Positions 11,215 to 26,200 of a stretch of DNA of 64,000 nt are shown here, one piece after another. Positions within the stretch are counted from its first letter, which is position 1; every line of letters begins with the position of its first letter. Under the pieces are notes generated by a model. That model did not search any database. It saw only the letters and a program-made list of their open reading frames with translations, and was not told the origin of the DNA. The stretch spans positions 47,040,984 to 47,104,983 of the forward strand of contig OY744544.1 in NCBI GenBank assembly GCA_963556195.1, read 5' to 3'. Source of the DNA: Sepiola atlantica (Eukaryota > Mollusca > Cephalopoda > Sepiida > Sepiolidae). The position numbers and the translations under genes were made by a program.

Positions 11215-14200
11215 TGTCTTCTTTTCGCTACATGCGTTGCTAGTCTTTTTCAACTCTATCGTTATTCTTTTCGTTGCATGCGTTGCAAGTCTTTTTCAAC
11301 TCTATCGTTATTCTTTTCGCTACATGCGTTGCAAGTCTTTTTCAACTCTATCGTTATTCTTTTCGCTACATGCGTTGCAAGTCTTTTTCAACTCTATCGT
11401 TATTCTTTTCGCTGCATGCGTTGCAAGTCTTTTTCAACTCTATCGTTATTCTTTTCGCTACATACGTTGCTAGTCTTTTTCAACTCTATCGTTATTCTTT
11501 TCGCTACATACGTTGCTAGTCTTTTTCAACTCTATCGTTATTCTTTTCGCTACATACGTTGCAAGTCTTTTTCAACTCTATCGTTATTCTTTTCGCTACA
11601 TACGTTGCAAGTCTTTTTCAACTCTATCGTTATTCTTTTCGCTACATGCGTTGCTAGTCTTTTTCAACTCTATCGTTATTCTTTTCGCTGCATGCGTTGC
11701 AAGTCTTTTTCAACTCAACCGTTATTCTTTTCGCTACATACGTTTCTAGTCTTTTTCAACTCTATCGTTATTCTTTTCGCTGCATGCGTTGCAAGTCTTT
11801 TTCAACTCTATCGTTATTCTTTTCGCTACATACGTTTCTAGTCTTTTTCAACTCTATCGTTATTCTTTTCGCTACATACGTTGCAAGTCTTTTTCAACTC
11901 TATCGTTATTCTTTTCGCTACATACGTTGCAAGTCTTTTTCAACTCTATCGTTATTCTTTTCGCTACATACGTTGCAAGTCTTTTTCAACTCTATCGTTA
12001 TTCTTTTCGCTGCATACGTTTCTAGTTTTTTTCAACTCTATCGTTATTCTTTTCGCTACATGCGTTGCTAGTCTTTTTCAACTCTATCGTTATTCTTTTC
12101 GCTACATACGTTGCAAGTCTTTTTCAACTCTATCGTTATTCTTTTCGCTACATACGTTGCAAGTCTTTTTCAACTCTATCGTTATTCTTTTCGCTACATA
12201 CGTTTCTAGTCTTTTTCAAATCTATCGTTATTCTTTTCGCTACATACGTTGCAAGTCTTTTTCAACTCTATCGTTATTCTTTTCGCTACAGGCGTTGCAA
12301 GTCTTTTTCAACTCTATCGTTATTCTTTTCGCTACATACGTTGCAAGTCTTTTTCAACTCTATCGTTATTCTTTTCGCTACATACGTTGCAAGTTTTTTT
12401 CAACTCTATCGTTATTCTTTTCGCTAGATGCGTTGCTAGTCTTTTTCAACTCTATCGTTATTCTTTTCGCTACATACGTTGCAAGTCTTTTTCAACTCTA
12501 TCGTTATTCTTTTCGCTACATGCGTTGCAAGTCTTTTTCAACTCTATCGTTATTCTTTTCGCTACAGGCGTTGCTAGTCTTTTTCCACTCTATCGTTATT
12601 CTTTTCGCTACATACGTTTCTAGTCTTTTTCAAATCTATCGTTATTCTTTTCGCTACATACGTTGCAAGTTTTTTTCAACTCTATCGTTATTCTTTTCGC
12701 TACATACGTTGCTAGTCTTTTTTAACTCTATCGTTATTCTTTTCGCTACATACGTTGCAAGACTTTTTCAACTCTATCGTTATTCTTTTCGCTACATACG
12801 TTGCAAGTCTTTTTCAACTCTATCGTTATTCTTTTCGCTACATACGTTGCAAGTCTTTTTCAACTCTATCGTTATTCTTTTCGCTACATGCGTTTCTAGT
12901 CTTTTTCAACTCTATCGTTATTCTTTTCGCTACATACGTTTCTAGTCTTTTTCAACTCTATCGTTATTCTTTTCGCTACATACGTTGCAAGTCTTTTTCA
13001 ACTCTATCGTTATTCTTTTCGCTACATACGTTGCAAGTCTTTTTCAACTCTATCGTTATTCTTTTCGCTACATACGTTGCAAGTCTTTTTCAACTCTATC
13101 GTTATTCTTTTCGCTACATACGTTGCTAGTCTTTTTCAACTCAATCATTATTCTTTTCGCTACATACGTTTCTAGTCTTTTTCAACTCTATCGTTATTCT
13201 TTTCGCTACATACGTTGCTAGTCTATTTCAACTCTATCGTTATTCTTTTCGCTACATACGTTGCTAGTCTATTTCAACTCTATCGTTATTCTTTTCGCTA
13301 CATACGTTGCAAGTCTTTTTCAACTCTATCGTTATTCTTTTCGCTACATACGTTTCTAATCTTTTTCAACTCTATCGTTATTCTTTTCGCTACATACGTT
13401 GCTAGTCTTTTTCAACTCTATCGTTATTCTTTTCGCTAGATACGTTGCTAGTCTTTTTTAACTCTATCGTTATTCTTTTCGCTACATACGTTGCAAGTCT
13501 TTTTCAACTCTATCGTTATTCTTTTCGCTACATACGTTTCTAGTCTTTTTCAACTCTATCGTTATTCTTTTCGCTACATACGTTGCAAGTCTTTTTCAAC
13601 TCTATCGTTATTCTTTTCGCTACATACGTTTCTAGTCTTTTTCAACTCTATCGTTATTCTTTTCGCTACAGGCGTTGCTAGTCTTTTTCCACTCTATCGT
13701 TATTCTTTTCGCTACATACGTTTCTAGTCTTTTTCAACTCTATCGTTATTCTTTTCGCTACATACGTTGCAAGTCTTTTTCAACTCTATCGTTATTCTTT
13801 TCGCTAGATACGTTGCTAGTCTTTTTTAACTCTATCGTTATTCTTTTCGCTACATACGTTGCAAGTCTTTTTCAACTCTATCGTTATTCTTTTCGCTAGA
13901 TACGTTGCAAGTCTTTTTCAACTCTATCGTTATTCTTTTCGCTACATACGTTGCAAGTCTTTTTCAACTCTATCGTTATTCTTTTCGCTACATACGTTTC
14001 TAGTCTTTTTCAACTCTATCGTTATTCTTTTTGCTACAGGCGTTGCTAGTCTTTTTCAACTCTATCGTTATTCTTTTCGCTAGATACGTTGCTAGTCTTT
14101 TTTAACTCTATCGTTATTCTTTTCGCTACATACGTTGCAAGTCTTTTTCAACTCTATCATTATTCTTTTCGCTACATACGTTTCTAGTCTTTTTCAACTC

Positions 14201-17200
14201 TATCGTTATTCTTTTCGCTACATACGTTGCAAGTCTTTTTCAACTCTATCGTTATTCTTTTCGCTACATACGTTTCTAGTCTTTTTCAACTCTATCGTTA
14301 TTCTTTTCGCTACAGGCGTTGCTAGTCTTTTTCCACTCTATCGTTATTCTTTTCGCTACATACGTTTCTAGTCTTTTTCAACTCTATCGTTATTCTTTTC
14401 GCTACATACGTTGCAAGTCTTTTTCAACTCTATCGTTATTCTTTTCGCTAGATACGTTGCTAGTCTTTTTTAACTCTATCGTTATTCTTTTCGCTACATA
14501 CGTTGCAAGTCTTTTTCAACTCTATCGTTATTCTTTTCGCTACATACGTTGCAAGTCTTTTTCAACTCTATCGTTATTCTTTTCGCTACATACGTTGCAA
14601 GTCTTTTTCAACTCTATCGTTATTCTTTTCGCTACATACGTTTCTAGTCTTTTTCAACTCTATCGTTATTCTTTTCGCTACAGGCGTTGCTAGTCTTTTT
14701 CAACTCTATCGTTATTCTTTTCGCTACATACGTTTCTAGTCTTTTTCAACTCTATCGTTATTCTTTTCGCTACAGGCGTTGCTAGTCTTTTTCCACTCTA
14801 TCGTTATTCTTTTCGCTACATACGTTTCTAGTCTTTTTTAACTCTATCGTTATTCTTTTCGCTACATACGTTGCAAGTCTTTTTCAACTCTATCGTTATT
14901 CTTTTCGCTAGATACGTTGCAAGTCTTTTTCAACTCTATCGTTATTCTTTTCGCTACATACGTTGCAAGTCTTTTTCAACTCTATCGTTATTCTTTTCGC
15001 TACATACGTTTCTAGTCTTTTTCAACTCTATCGTTATTCTTTTCGCTACAGGCGTTGCTAGTCTATTTCAACTCTATCGTTATTCTTTTCGCTAGATACG
15101 TTGCTAGTCTTTTTTAACTCTATCGTTATTCTTTTCGCTACATACGTTGCAAGTCTTTTTCAACTCTATCGTTATTCTTTTCGCTACATACGTTTCTAGT
15201 CTTTTTCAACTCTATCGTTATTCTTTTCGCTACATACGTTGCAAGTCTTTTTCAACTCTATCGTTATTCTTTTCGCTACATACGTTTCTAGTCTTTTTCA
15301 ACTCTATCGTTATTCTATTCGCTACAGGCGTTGCTAGTCTTTTTCCACTCTATCGTTATTCTTTTCGCTACATACGTTTCTAGTCTTTTTCAACTCTATC
15401 GTTATTCTTTTCGCTACATACGTCGCAAGTCTTTTTCAACTCTATCGTTATTCTTTTCGCTAGATACGTTGCTAGTCTTTTTTAACTCTATCGTTATTTT
15501 TTTCGCTACATACGTTGCAAGTCTTTTTCAACTCTATCGTTATTCTTTTCGCTACATACGTTGCAAGTCTTTTTCAACTCTATCGTTATTCTTTTCGCTA
15601 CATACGTTGCAAGTCTTTTTCAACTCTATCGTTATTCTTTTCGCTACATACGTTTCTAGTCTTTTTCAACTCTATCGTTATTCTTTTCGCTACAGGCGTT
15701 GCTAGTCTTTTTCAACTCTATCGTTATTCTTTTCGCTACATACGTTTCTAGTCTTTTTCAACTCTATCGTTATTCTTTTCGCTACATACGTTTCTAGTCT
15801 TTTTCAACTCTATCGTTATTCTTTTCGCTACATACGTTGCAAGTCTTTTTCAACTCTATCATTATTCTTTTCGCTACATACGTTGCTAGTCTTTTTCAAC
15901 TCTATCGTTATTCTTTTCGCTACATACGTTGCTAGTCGTTTTCAACTCTATCGTAATCTTTTTCGCTACATACGTTGCAAGTCTTTTTCAACTCTATCGT
16001 TATTCTTTTCGCTACATACGTTTCTAGTCTTTTTCAACTCTATCGTTATTTTTTTCGCTACATACGTTGCAAGTCTTTTTCAACTCTATTGTTATTCTTT
16101 TCGCTACATACGTTGCAAGTCTTTTTCAACTCTATCGTTATTCTTTTCGCTACATACGTTGCAAGTCTTTTTCAACTCTATCGTTATTCTTTTCGCTACA
16201 TGCGTTGCTAGTCTTTTTCAACTCTATCGTTATTCTTTTCGCTACATGCGTTGCTAGTCTTTTTCAACTCTATCGTTATTCTTTTCGCTACATGCGTTGC
16301 TAGTCTTTTTCAACTCTATCGTTATTCTTTTCGCTACATACGTTTCTAGTCTTTTTCAACTCTATTGTTATTCTTTTCGCTACATACGTTTCTAGTCTTT
16401 TTCAACTCTATCGTTATTTTTTTCGCTACATACGTTGCAAGTCTTTTTCAACTCTATCGTTATTCTTTTCGCTACATACGTTGCAAGTCTTTTTCAACTC
16501 TATCGTTATTCTTTTCGCTACATGCGTTGCTAGTCTTTTTCAACTCTATCGTTATTCTTTTCGCTACATGCGTTGCTAGTCTTTTTCAACTCTATCGTTA
16601 TTCTTTTCGCTACATGCGTTGCTAGTCTTTTTCAACTCTATCGTTATTCTTTTCGCTACATACGTTTCTAGTCTTTTTCAACTCTATTGTTATTCTTTTC
16701 GCTACATACGTTGCAAGTCTTTTTCAACTCTATCGTTATTCTTTTCGCTACATACGTTTCTAGTCTTTTTCAACTCTATCGTTATTCTTTTCGCTACATA
16801 CGTTGCAAGTCTTTTTCAACTCTATCGTTATTCTTTTCGCTACATACGTTGCAAGTCTTTTTAAACTCTATCGTTATTCTTTTCGCTACATACGTTTCTA
16901 GTCTTTTTCAACTCTATCGTTATTCTTTTCGCTACATACGTTGCTAGTCTTTTTCAACTCTATCGTTATTATTTTCGCTACATACGTTGCTAGTCTATTT
17001 CAACTCTATCGTTATTCTTTTCGCTACATACGTTGCAAGTCTTTTTCAACTCTATCGTTATTCTTTTCGCTACATACGTTTCTAATCTTTTTCAACTCTA
17101 TCGTTATTCTTTTCGCTACATACGTTGCTAGTCTTTTTCAACTCTATCGTTATTCTTTTCGCTAGATACGTTGCTAGTCTTTTTTAACTCTATCGTTATT

Positions 17201-20200
17201 CTTTTCGCTACATACGTTGCAAGTCTTTTTCAACTCTATCGTTATTCTTTTCGCTACATACGTTTCTAGTCTTTTTCAACTCTATCGTTATTCTTTTCGC
17301 TACATACGTTGCAAGTCTTTTTCAACTCTATCGTTATTCTTTTCGCTACATACGTTTCTAGTCTTTTTCAACTCTATCGTTATTCTTTTCGCTACAGGCG
17401 TTGCTAGTCTTTTTCCACTCTATCGTTATTCTTTTCGCTACATACGTTTCTAGTCTTTTTCAACTCTATCGTTATTCTTTTCGCTACATACGTTGCAAGT
17501 CTTTTTCAACTCTATCGTTATTCTTTTCGCTAGATACGTTGCTAGTCTTTTTTAACTCTATCGTTATTCTTTTCGCTACATACGTTGCAAGTCTTTTTCA
17601 ACTCTATCGTTATTCTTTTCTCTACATACGTTGCAAGTCTTTTTCAACTCTATCGTTATTCTTTTCGCTACATACGTTGCAAGTCTTTTTCAACTCTATC
17701 GTTATTCTTTTCGCTACATACGTTTCTAGTCTTTTTCAACTCTATCGTTATTCTTTTCGCTACAGGCGTTGCTAGTCTTTTTCAACTCTATCGTTATTCT
17801 TTTCGCTACATACGTTTCTAGTCTTTTTCAACTCTATCGTTATTCTTTTCGCTACATACGTTGCAAGTCTTTTTCAACTCTATCGTTATTCTTTTCGCTA
17901 CATACGTTGCAAGTCTTTTTCAACTCTATCGTTATTCTTTTCGCTACATACGTTGTTAGTCTATTTCAACTCTATCGTTATTCTTTTCGCTACATACGTT
18001 GCTAGTCTTTTTCAACTCTATCGTTATTCTTTTCGCTACATGCGTTGCTAGTCTTTTTCAACTCTATCGTTATTCTTTTTGCTACATAAATTTCTAGTCT
18101 TTTTCAACTCTATCGTTATTTTTTTCGCTAGATACGTTGCTAGTCTTTTTTAACTCTATCGTTATTTTTTTCGCTACATACGTTGCAAGTCTTTTTCAAC
18201 TCTATCGTTATTCTTTTCGCTACATACGTTTCTAGTCTTTTTCAACTCTATCGTTATTCTTTTCGCTACAGGCGTTGCTAGTCTTTTTCAACTCTATCGT
18301 TATTCTTTTCGCTACATACGTTTCTAGTCTTTTTCAACTCTATCGTTATTCTTTTCGCTACATACGTTGCAAGTCTTTTTCAACTCTATCGTTATTCTTT
18401 TCGCTACATACGTTGCAAGTCTTTTTCAACTCTATCATTATTCTTTTCGCTACATACGTTGCTAGTCTTTTTCAACTCTATCGTTATTCTTTTCGCTACA
18501 TACGTTGCTAGTCGTTTTCAACTCTATCGTTATTCTTTTCGCTACATACGTTGCAAGTCTTTTTCAACTCTATCGTTATTCTTTTCGCTACATACGTTTC
18601 TAGTCTTTTTCAACTCTATCGTTATTCTTTTCGCTACATGTGTTGCTAGTCTTTTTCAACTCTATCGTTATTCTTTTTGCTACATACGTTTCTAGTCTTT
18701 TTCAACTCTATCGTTATTTTTTTCGCTACATACGTTGCAAGTCTTTTTCAACTCTATTGTTATTCTTTTCGCTACATACGTTGCAAGTCTTTTTCAACTC
18801 TATCGTTATTCTTTTCGCTACATACGTTGCAAGTCTTTTTCAACTCTATCGTTATTCTTTTCGCTACATACGTTTCTAGTCTTTTTCAACTCTATCGTTA
18901 TTCTTTTCGCTACATACGTTGCAAGTCTTTTTAAACTCTATCGTTATTCTTTTCGCTACATACGTTTCTAGTCTTTTTCAACTCTATCGTTATTCTTTTC
19001 GCTACATACGTTGCTAGTCTTTTTCAACTCTATCGTTATTATTTTCGCTACATACGTTGCTAGTCTATTTCAACTCTATCGTTATTCTTTTCGCTACATA
19101 CGTTGCAAGTCTTTTTCAACTCTATCGTTATTCTTTTCGCTACATACGTTTCTAATCTTTTTCAACTCTATCGTTATTCTTTTCGCTACATACGTTGCTA
19201 GTCTTTTTCAACTCTATCGTTATTCTTTTCGCTAGATACGTTGCTAGTCTTTTTTAACTCTATCGTTATTCTTTTCGCTACATACGTTGCAAGTCTTTTT
19301 CAACTCTATCGTTATTCTTTTCGCTACATACGTTTCTAGTCTTTTTCAACTCTATCGTTATTCTTTTCGCTACATACGTTGCAAGTCTTTTTCAACTCTA
19401 TCGTTATTCTTTTCGCTACATACGTTTCTAGTCTTTTTCAACTCTATCGTTATTCTTTTCGCTACAGGCGTTGCTAGTCTTTTTCCACTCTATCGTTATT
19501 CTTTTCGCTACATACGTTTCTAGTCTTTTTCAACTCTATCGTTATTCTTTTCGCTACATACGTTGCAAGTCTTTTTCAACTCTATCGTTATTCTTTTCGC
19601 TAGATACGTTGCTAGTCTTTTTTAACTCTATCGTTATTCTTTTCGCTACATACGTTGCAAGTCTTTTTCAACTCTATCGTTATTCTTTTCTCTACATACG
19701 TTGCAAGTCTTTTTCAACTCTATCGTTATTCTTTTCGCTACATACGTTGCAAGTCTTTTTCAACTCTATCGTTATTCTTTTCGCTACATACGTTTCTAGT
19801 CTTTTTCAACTCTATCGTTATTCTTTTCGCTACAGGCGTTGCTAGTCTTTTTCAACTCTATCGTTATTCTTTTCGCTACATACGTTTCTAGTCTTTTTCA
19901 ACTCTATCGTTATTCTTTTCGCTACATACGTTGCAAGTCTTTTTCAACTCTATCGTTATTCTTTTCGCTACATACGTTGCAAGTCTTTTTCAACTCTATC
20001 GTTATTCTTTTCGCTACATACGTTGCTAGTCTATTTCAACTCTATCGTTATTCTTTTCGCTACATACGTTGCTAGTCGTTTTCAACTCTATCGTTATTCT
20101 TTTCGCTACATACGTTGCAAGTCTTTTTCAACTCTATCGTTATTCTTTTCGCTACATACGTTTCTAGTCTTTTTCAACTCTATCGTTATTCTTTTCGCTA

Positions 20201-23200
20201 CATGCGTTGCTAGTCTTTTTCAACTCTATCGTTATTCTTTTTGCTACATAAATTTCTAGTCTTTTTCAACTCTATCGTTATTTTTTTCGCTACATACGTT
20301 GCAAGTCTTTTTCAACTCTATCGTTATTCTTTTCGCTACATACGTTTCTAGTCTTTTTCAACTCTATCGTTATTCTTTTCGCTACATACGTTGCAAGTCT
20401 TTTTCAACTCTATCGTTATTCTTTTCGCTACATACGTTGCAAGTCTTTTTCAACTCTATCGTTATTCTTTTCGCTACATACGTTGCAAGTCTTTTTAAAC
20501 TCTATCGTTATTCTTTTCGCTACATACGTTTCTAGTTTTTTTCAACTCTATCGTTATTCTTTTCGCTACATACGTTGCAAGTCTTTTTCAACTTTATCGT
20601 TATTCTTTTCGCTACATACGTTGCAAGTCTTTTTCAACTCTATCGTTATTCTTTTCGCTACATACGTTGCAAGTCTTTTTCAACTCTATCGTTATTCTTT
20701 TCGCTACATACGTTTCTAGTCTTTTTCAACTCTATCGTTATTCTTTTCGCTACATGCGTTGCTAGTCTTTTTCAACTCTATCGTTATTCTTTTTGCTACA
20801 TACGTTTCTAGTCTTTTTCAACTCTATCGTTATTTTTTTCGCTACATACGTTGCAAGTCTTTTTCAACTCTATCGTTATTCTTTTCGCTACATACGTTTC
20901 TAGTCTTTTTCAACTCTATCGTTATTCTTTTCGCTACATACGTTGCAAGTCTTTTTCAACTCTATCGTTATTCTTTTCGCTACATACGTTGCTAGTCTAT
21001 TTCAACTCTATCGTTATTCTTTTCGCTACATACGTTGCAAGTCTTTTTCAACTCTATCGTTATTCTTTTCGCTACATACGTTTCTAATCTTTTTCAACTC
21101 TATCGTTATTCTTTTCGCTACATACGTTGCTAGTCTTTTTCAACTCTATCGTTATTCTTTTCGCTAGATACGTTGCTAGTCTTTTTTAACTCTATCGTTA
21201 TTCTTTTCGCTACATACGTTGCAAGTCTTTTTCAACTCTATCGTTATTCTTTTCGCTACATACGTTGCAAGTCTTTTTCAACTCTATCGTTATTCTTTTC
21301 GCTACATACGTTGCAAGTCTTTTTAAACTCTATCGTTATTCTTTTCGCTACATACGTTTCTAGTCTTTTTCAACTCTATCGTTATTCTTTTCGCTACATA
21401 CGTTGCTAGTCTTTTTCAACTCTATCGTTATTATTTTCGCTACATACGTTGCTAGTCTATTTCAACTCTATCGTTATTTTTTTCGCTACATACGTTGCAA
21501 GTCTTTTTCAACTCTATCGTTATTCTTTTCGCTACATACGTTTCTAATCTTTTTCAACTCTATCGTTATTCTTTTCGCTACATACGTTGCTAGTCTTTTT
21601 CAACTCTATCGTTATTCTTTTCGCTAGATACGTTGCTAGTCTTTTTTAACTCTATCGTTATTCTTTTCGCTACATACGTTGCAAGTCTTTTTCAACTCTA
21701 TCGTTATTCTTTTCGCTACATACGTTTCTAGTCTTTTTCAACTCTATCGTTATTCTTTTCGCTACATACGTTGCAAGTCTTTTTCAACTCTATTGTTATT
21801 CTTTTCGCTACATACGTTTCTAGTCTTTTTCAACTCTATCGTTATTCTTTTCGCTACAGGCGTTGCTAGTCTTTTTCCACTCTATCGTTATTCTTTTCGC
21901 TACATACGTTTCTAGTCTTTTTCAACTCTATCGTTATTCTTTTCGCTACATACGTTGCAAGTCTTTTTTAACTCTATCGTTATTCTTTTCGCTACATACG
22001 TTGCAAGACTTTTTCAACTCTATCGTTATTCTTTTCGCTACATACGTTGCAAGTCTTTTTCAACTCTATCGTTATTCTTTTCGCTACATGCGTTGCTAGT
22101 CTTTTTCAACTCTATCGTTATTCTTTTCGCTACATACGTTTCTAGTCTTTTTCAACTCTATCGTTATTCTTTTCGCTACATACGTTGCAAGTCTTTTTCA
22201 ACTCTATCGTTATTCTTTTCGCTACATACGTTGCAAGTCTTTTTCAACTCTATCGTTATTCTTTTCGCTACATACGTTGCAAGTCTTTTTCAACTCTATC
22301 GTTATTCTTTTCGCTACATACGTTGCTAGTCTTTTTCAACTCTATCATTATTCTTTTCGCTACATACGTTTCTAGTCTTTTTCAACTCTATCGTTATTCT
22401 TTTCGCTACATACGTTGCTAGTCTTTTTCAACTCTATCGTTATTCTTTTCGCTACATACGTTGCTAGTCTATTTCAACTCTATCATTATTCTTTTCGCTA
22501 CATACGTTGCAAGTCTTTTTCAACTCTATCGTTATTCTTTTCGCTACATACGTTTCTAATCTTTTTCAACTCTATCGTTATTCTTTTCGCTACATACGTT
22601 GCTAGTCTTTTTCAACTCTATCGTTATTCTTTTCGCTAGATACGTTGCTAGTCTTTTTTAACTCTATCGTTATTCTTTTCGCTACATACGTTGCAAGTCT
22701 TTTTCAACTCTATCGTTATTCTTTTCGCTACATACGTTGCAAGTCTTTTTCAACTCTATCGTTATTCTTTTCGCTACATACGTTGCAACTCTTTTTAAAC
22801 TCTATCGTTATTCTTTTCGCTACATACGTTTCTAGTCTTTTTCAACTCTATCGTTATTCTTTTCGCTACATACGTTGCTAGTCTTTTTCAACTCTATCGT
22901 TATTATTTTCGCTACATACGTTGCTAGTCTATTTCAACTCTATCGTTATTCTTTTCGCTACATACGTTGCAAGTCTTTTTCAACTCTATCGTTATTCTTT
23001 TCGCTACATACGTTTCTAATCTTTTTCAACTCTATCGTTATTCTTTTCGCTACATACGTTGCTAGTCTTTTTCAACTCTATCGTTATTCTTTTCGCTAGA
23101 TACGTTGCTAGTCTTTTTTAACTCTATCGTTATTCTTTTCGCTACATACGTTGCAAGTCTTTTTCAACTCTATCGTTATTCTTTTCGCTACATACGTTTC

Positions 23201-26200
23201 TAGTCTTTTTCAACTCTATCGTTATTCTTTTCGCTACATACGTTGCAAGTCTTTTTCAACTCTATCGTTATTCTTTTCGCTACATACGTTTCTAGTCTTT
23301 TTCAACTCTATCGTTATTCTTTTCGCTACATACGTTGCTAGTCTTTTTCCACTCTATCGTTATTCTTTTCGCTACATACGTTTCTAGTCTTTTTCAACTC
23401 TATCGTTATTCTTTTCGCTACATACGTTGCAAGTCTTTTTCAACTCTATCGTTATTTTTTTCGCTAGATACGTTGCTAGTCTTTTTTAACTCTATCGTTA
23501 TTCTTTTCGCTACATACGTTGCAAGTCTTTTTCAACTCTATCGTTATTCTTTTCTCTACATACGTTGCAAGTCTTTTTCAACTCTATCGTTATTCTTTTC
23601 GCTACATACGTTGCAAGTCTTTTTCAACTCTATCGTTATTCTTTTCGCTACATACGTTTCTAGTCTTTTTCAACTCTATCGTTATTCTTTTCGCTACAGG
23701 CGTTGCTAGTCTTTTTCAACTCTATCGTTATTCTTTTCGCTACATACGTTTCTAGTCTTTTTCAACTCTATCGTTATTCTTTTCGCTACATACGTTGCAA
23801 GTCTTTTTCAACTATATCGTTATTCTTTTCGCTACATACGTTGCAAGTCTTTTTCAACTCTATCGTTATTCTTTTCGCTACATACGTTTCTAGTCTTTTT
23901 CAAATCTATCGTTATTCTTTTCGCTACATACGTTGCAAGTCTTTTTCAACTCTATCGTTATTCTTTTCGCTACATACGTTGCTAGTCTATTTCAACTCTA
24001 TCGTTATTCTTTTCGCTACATACGTTGCAAGTCTTTTTCAACTCTATCGTTATTCTTTTCGCTACATACGTTTCTAATCTTTTTCAACTCTATCGTTATT
24101 CTTTTCGCTACATACGTTGCTAGTCTTTTTCAACTCTATCGTTATTCTTTTCGCTAGATACGTTGCTAGTCTTTTTTAACTCTATCGTTATTCTTTTCGC
24201 TACATACGTTGCAAGTCTTTTTCAACTCTATCGTTATTCTTTTCGCTACATACGTTGCAAGTCTTTTTCAACTCTATCGTTATTCTTTTCGCTACATACG
24301 TTGCAAGTCTTTTTAAACTCTATCGTTATTCTTTTCGCTACATACGTTTCTAGTCTTTTTCAACTCTATCGTTATTCTTTTCGCTACATACGTTGCTAGT
24401 CTTTTTCAACTCTATCGTTATTATTTTCGCTACATACGTTGCTAGTCTATTTCAACTCTATCGTTATTCTTTTCGCTACATACGTTGCAAGTCTTTTTCA
24501 ACTCTATCGTTATTCTTTTCGCTACATACGTTTCTAATCTTTTTCAACTCTATCGTTATTCTTTTCGCTACATACGTTGCTAGTCTTTTTCAACTCTATC
24601 GTTATTCTTTTCGCTAGATACGTTGCTAGTCTTTTTTAACTCTATCGTTATTCTTTTCGCTACATACGTTGCAAGTCTTTTTCAACTCTATCGTTATTCT
24701 TTTCGCTACATACGTTTCTAGTCTTTTTCAACTCTATCGTTATTCTTTTCGCTACATACGTTGCAAGTCTTTTTCAACTCTATTGTTATTCTTTTCGCTA
24801 CATACGTTTCTAGTCTTTTTCAACTCTATCGTTATTCTTTTCGCTACAGGCGTTGCTAGTCTTTTTCCACTCTATCGTTATTCTTTTCGCTACATACGTT
24901 TCTAGTCTTTTTCAACTCTATCGTTATTCTTTTCGCTACATACGTTGCAAGTCTTTTTTAACTCTATCGTTATTCTTTTCGCTACATACGTTGCAAGACT
25001 TTTTCAACTCTATCGTTATTCTTTTCGCTACATACGTTGCAAGTCTTTTTCAACTCTATCGTTATTCTTTTCGCTACATACGTTTCTAGTCTTTTTCAAC
25101 TCTATCGTTATTCTTTTCGCTACATGCGTTGCTAGTCTTTTTCAACTCTATCGTTATTCTTTTCGCTACATACGTTTCTAGTCTTTTTCAACTCTATCGT
25201 TATTCTTTTCGCTACATACGTTGCAAGTCTTGTTCAACTCTATCGTTATTCTTTTCGCTACATACGTTGCAAGTCTTTTTCAACTCTATCGTTATTCTTT
25301 TCGCTACATACGTTGCAAGTCTTTTTCAACTCTATCGTTATTCTTTTCGCTACATACGTTGCTAGTCTTTTTCAACTCTATCATTATTCTTTTCGCTACA
25401 TACGTTTCTAGTCTTTTTCAACTCTATCGTTATTCTTTTCGCTACATACGTTGCTAGTCTTTTTCAACTCTATCGTTATTCTTTTCGCTACATACGTTGC
25501 TAGTCTATTTCAACTCTATCGTTATTCTTTTCGCTACATACGTTGCAAGTCTTTTTCAACTCTATCGTTATTCTTTTCGCTACATACGTTTCTAATCTTT
25601 TTCAACTCTATCGTTATTCTTTTCGCTACATACGTTGCTAGTCTTTTTCAACTCTATCGTTATTCTTTTCGCTAGATACGTTGCTAGTCTTTTTTAACTC
25701 TATCGTTATTCTTTTCGCTACATACGTTGCAAGTCTTTTTCAACTCTATCGTTAGTCTTTTCGCTACATACGTTGCAAGTCTTTTTCAACTCTATCGTTA
25801 TTCTTTTCGCTACATACGTTGCAAGTCTTTTTAAACTCTATCGTTATTCTTTTCGCTACATACGTTTCTAGTCTTTTTCAACTCTATCGTTATTCTTTTC
25901 GCTACATACGTTGCTAGTCTTTTTCAACTCTATCGTTATTATTTTCGCTACATACGTTGCTAGTCTATTTCAACTCTATCGTTATTCTTTTCGCTACATA
26001 CGTTGCAAGTCTTTTTCAACTCTATCGTTATTCTTTTCGCTACATACGTTTCTAATCTTTTTCAACTCTATCGTTATTCTTTTCGCTACATACGTTGCTA
26101 GTCTTTTTCAACTCTATCGTTATTCTTTTCGCTAGATACGTTGCTAGTCTTTTTTAACTCTATCGTTATTCTTTTCGCTACATACGTTGCAAGTCTTTTT

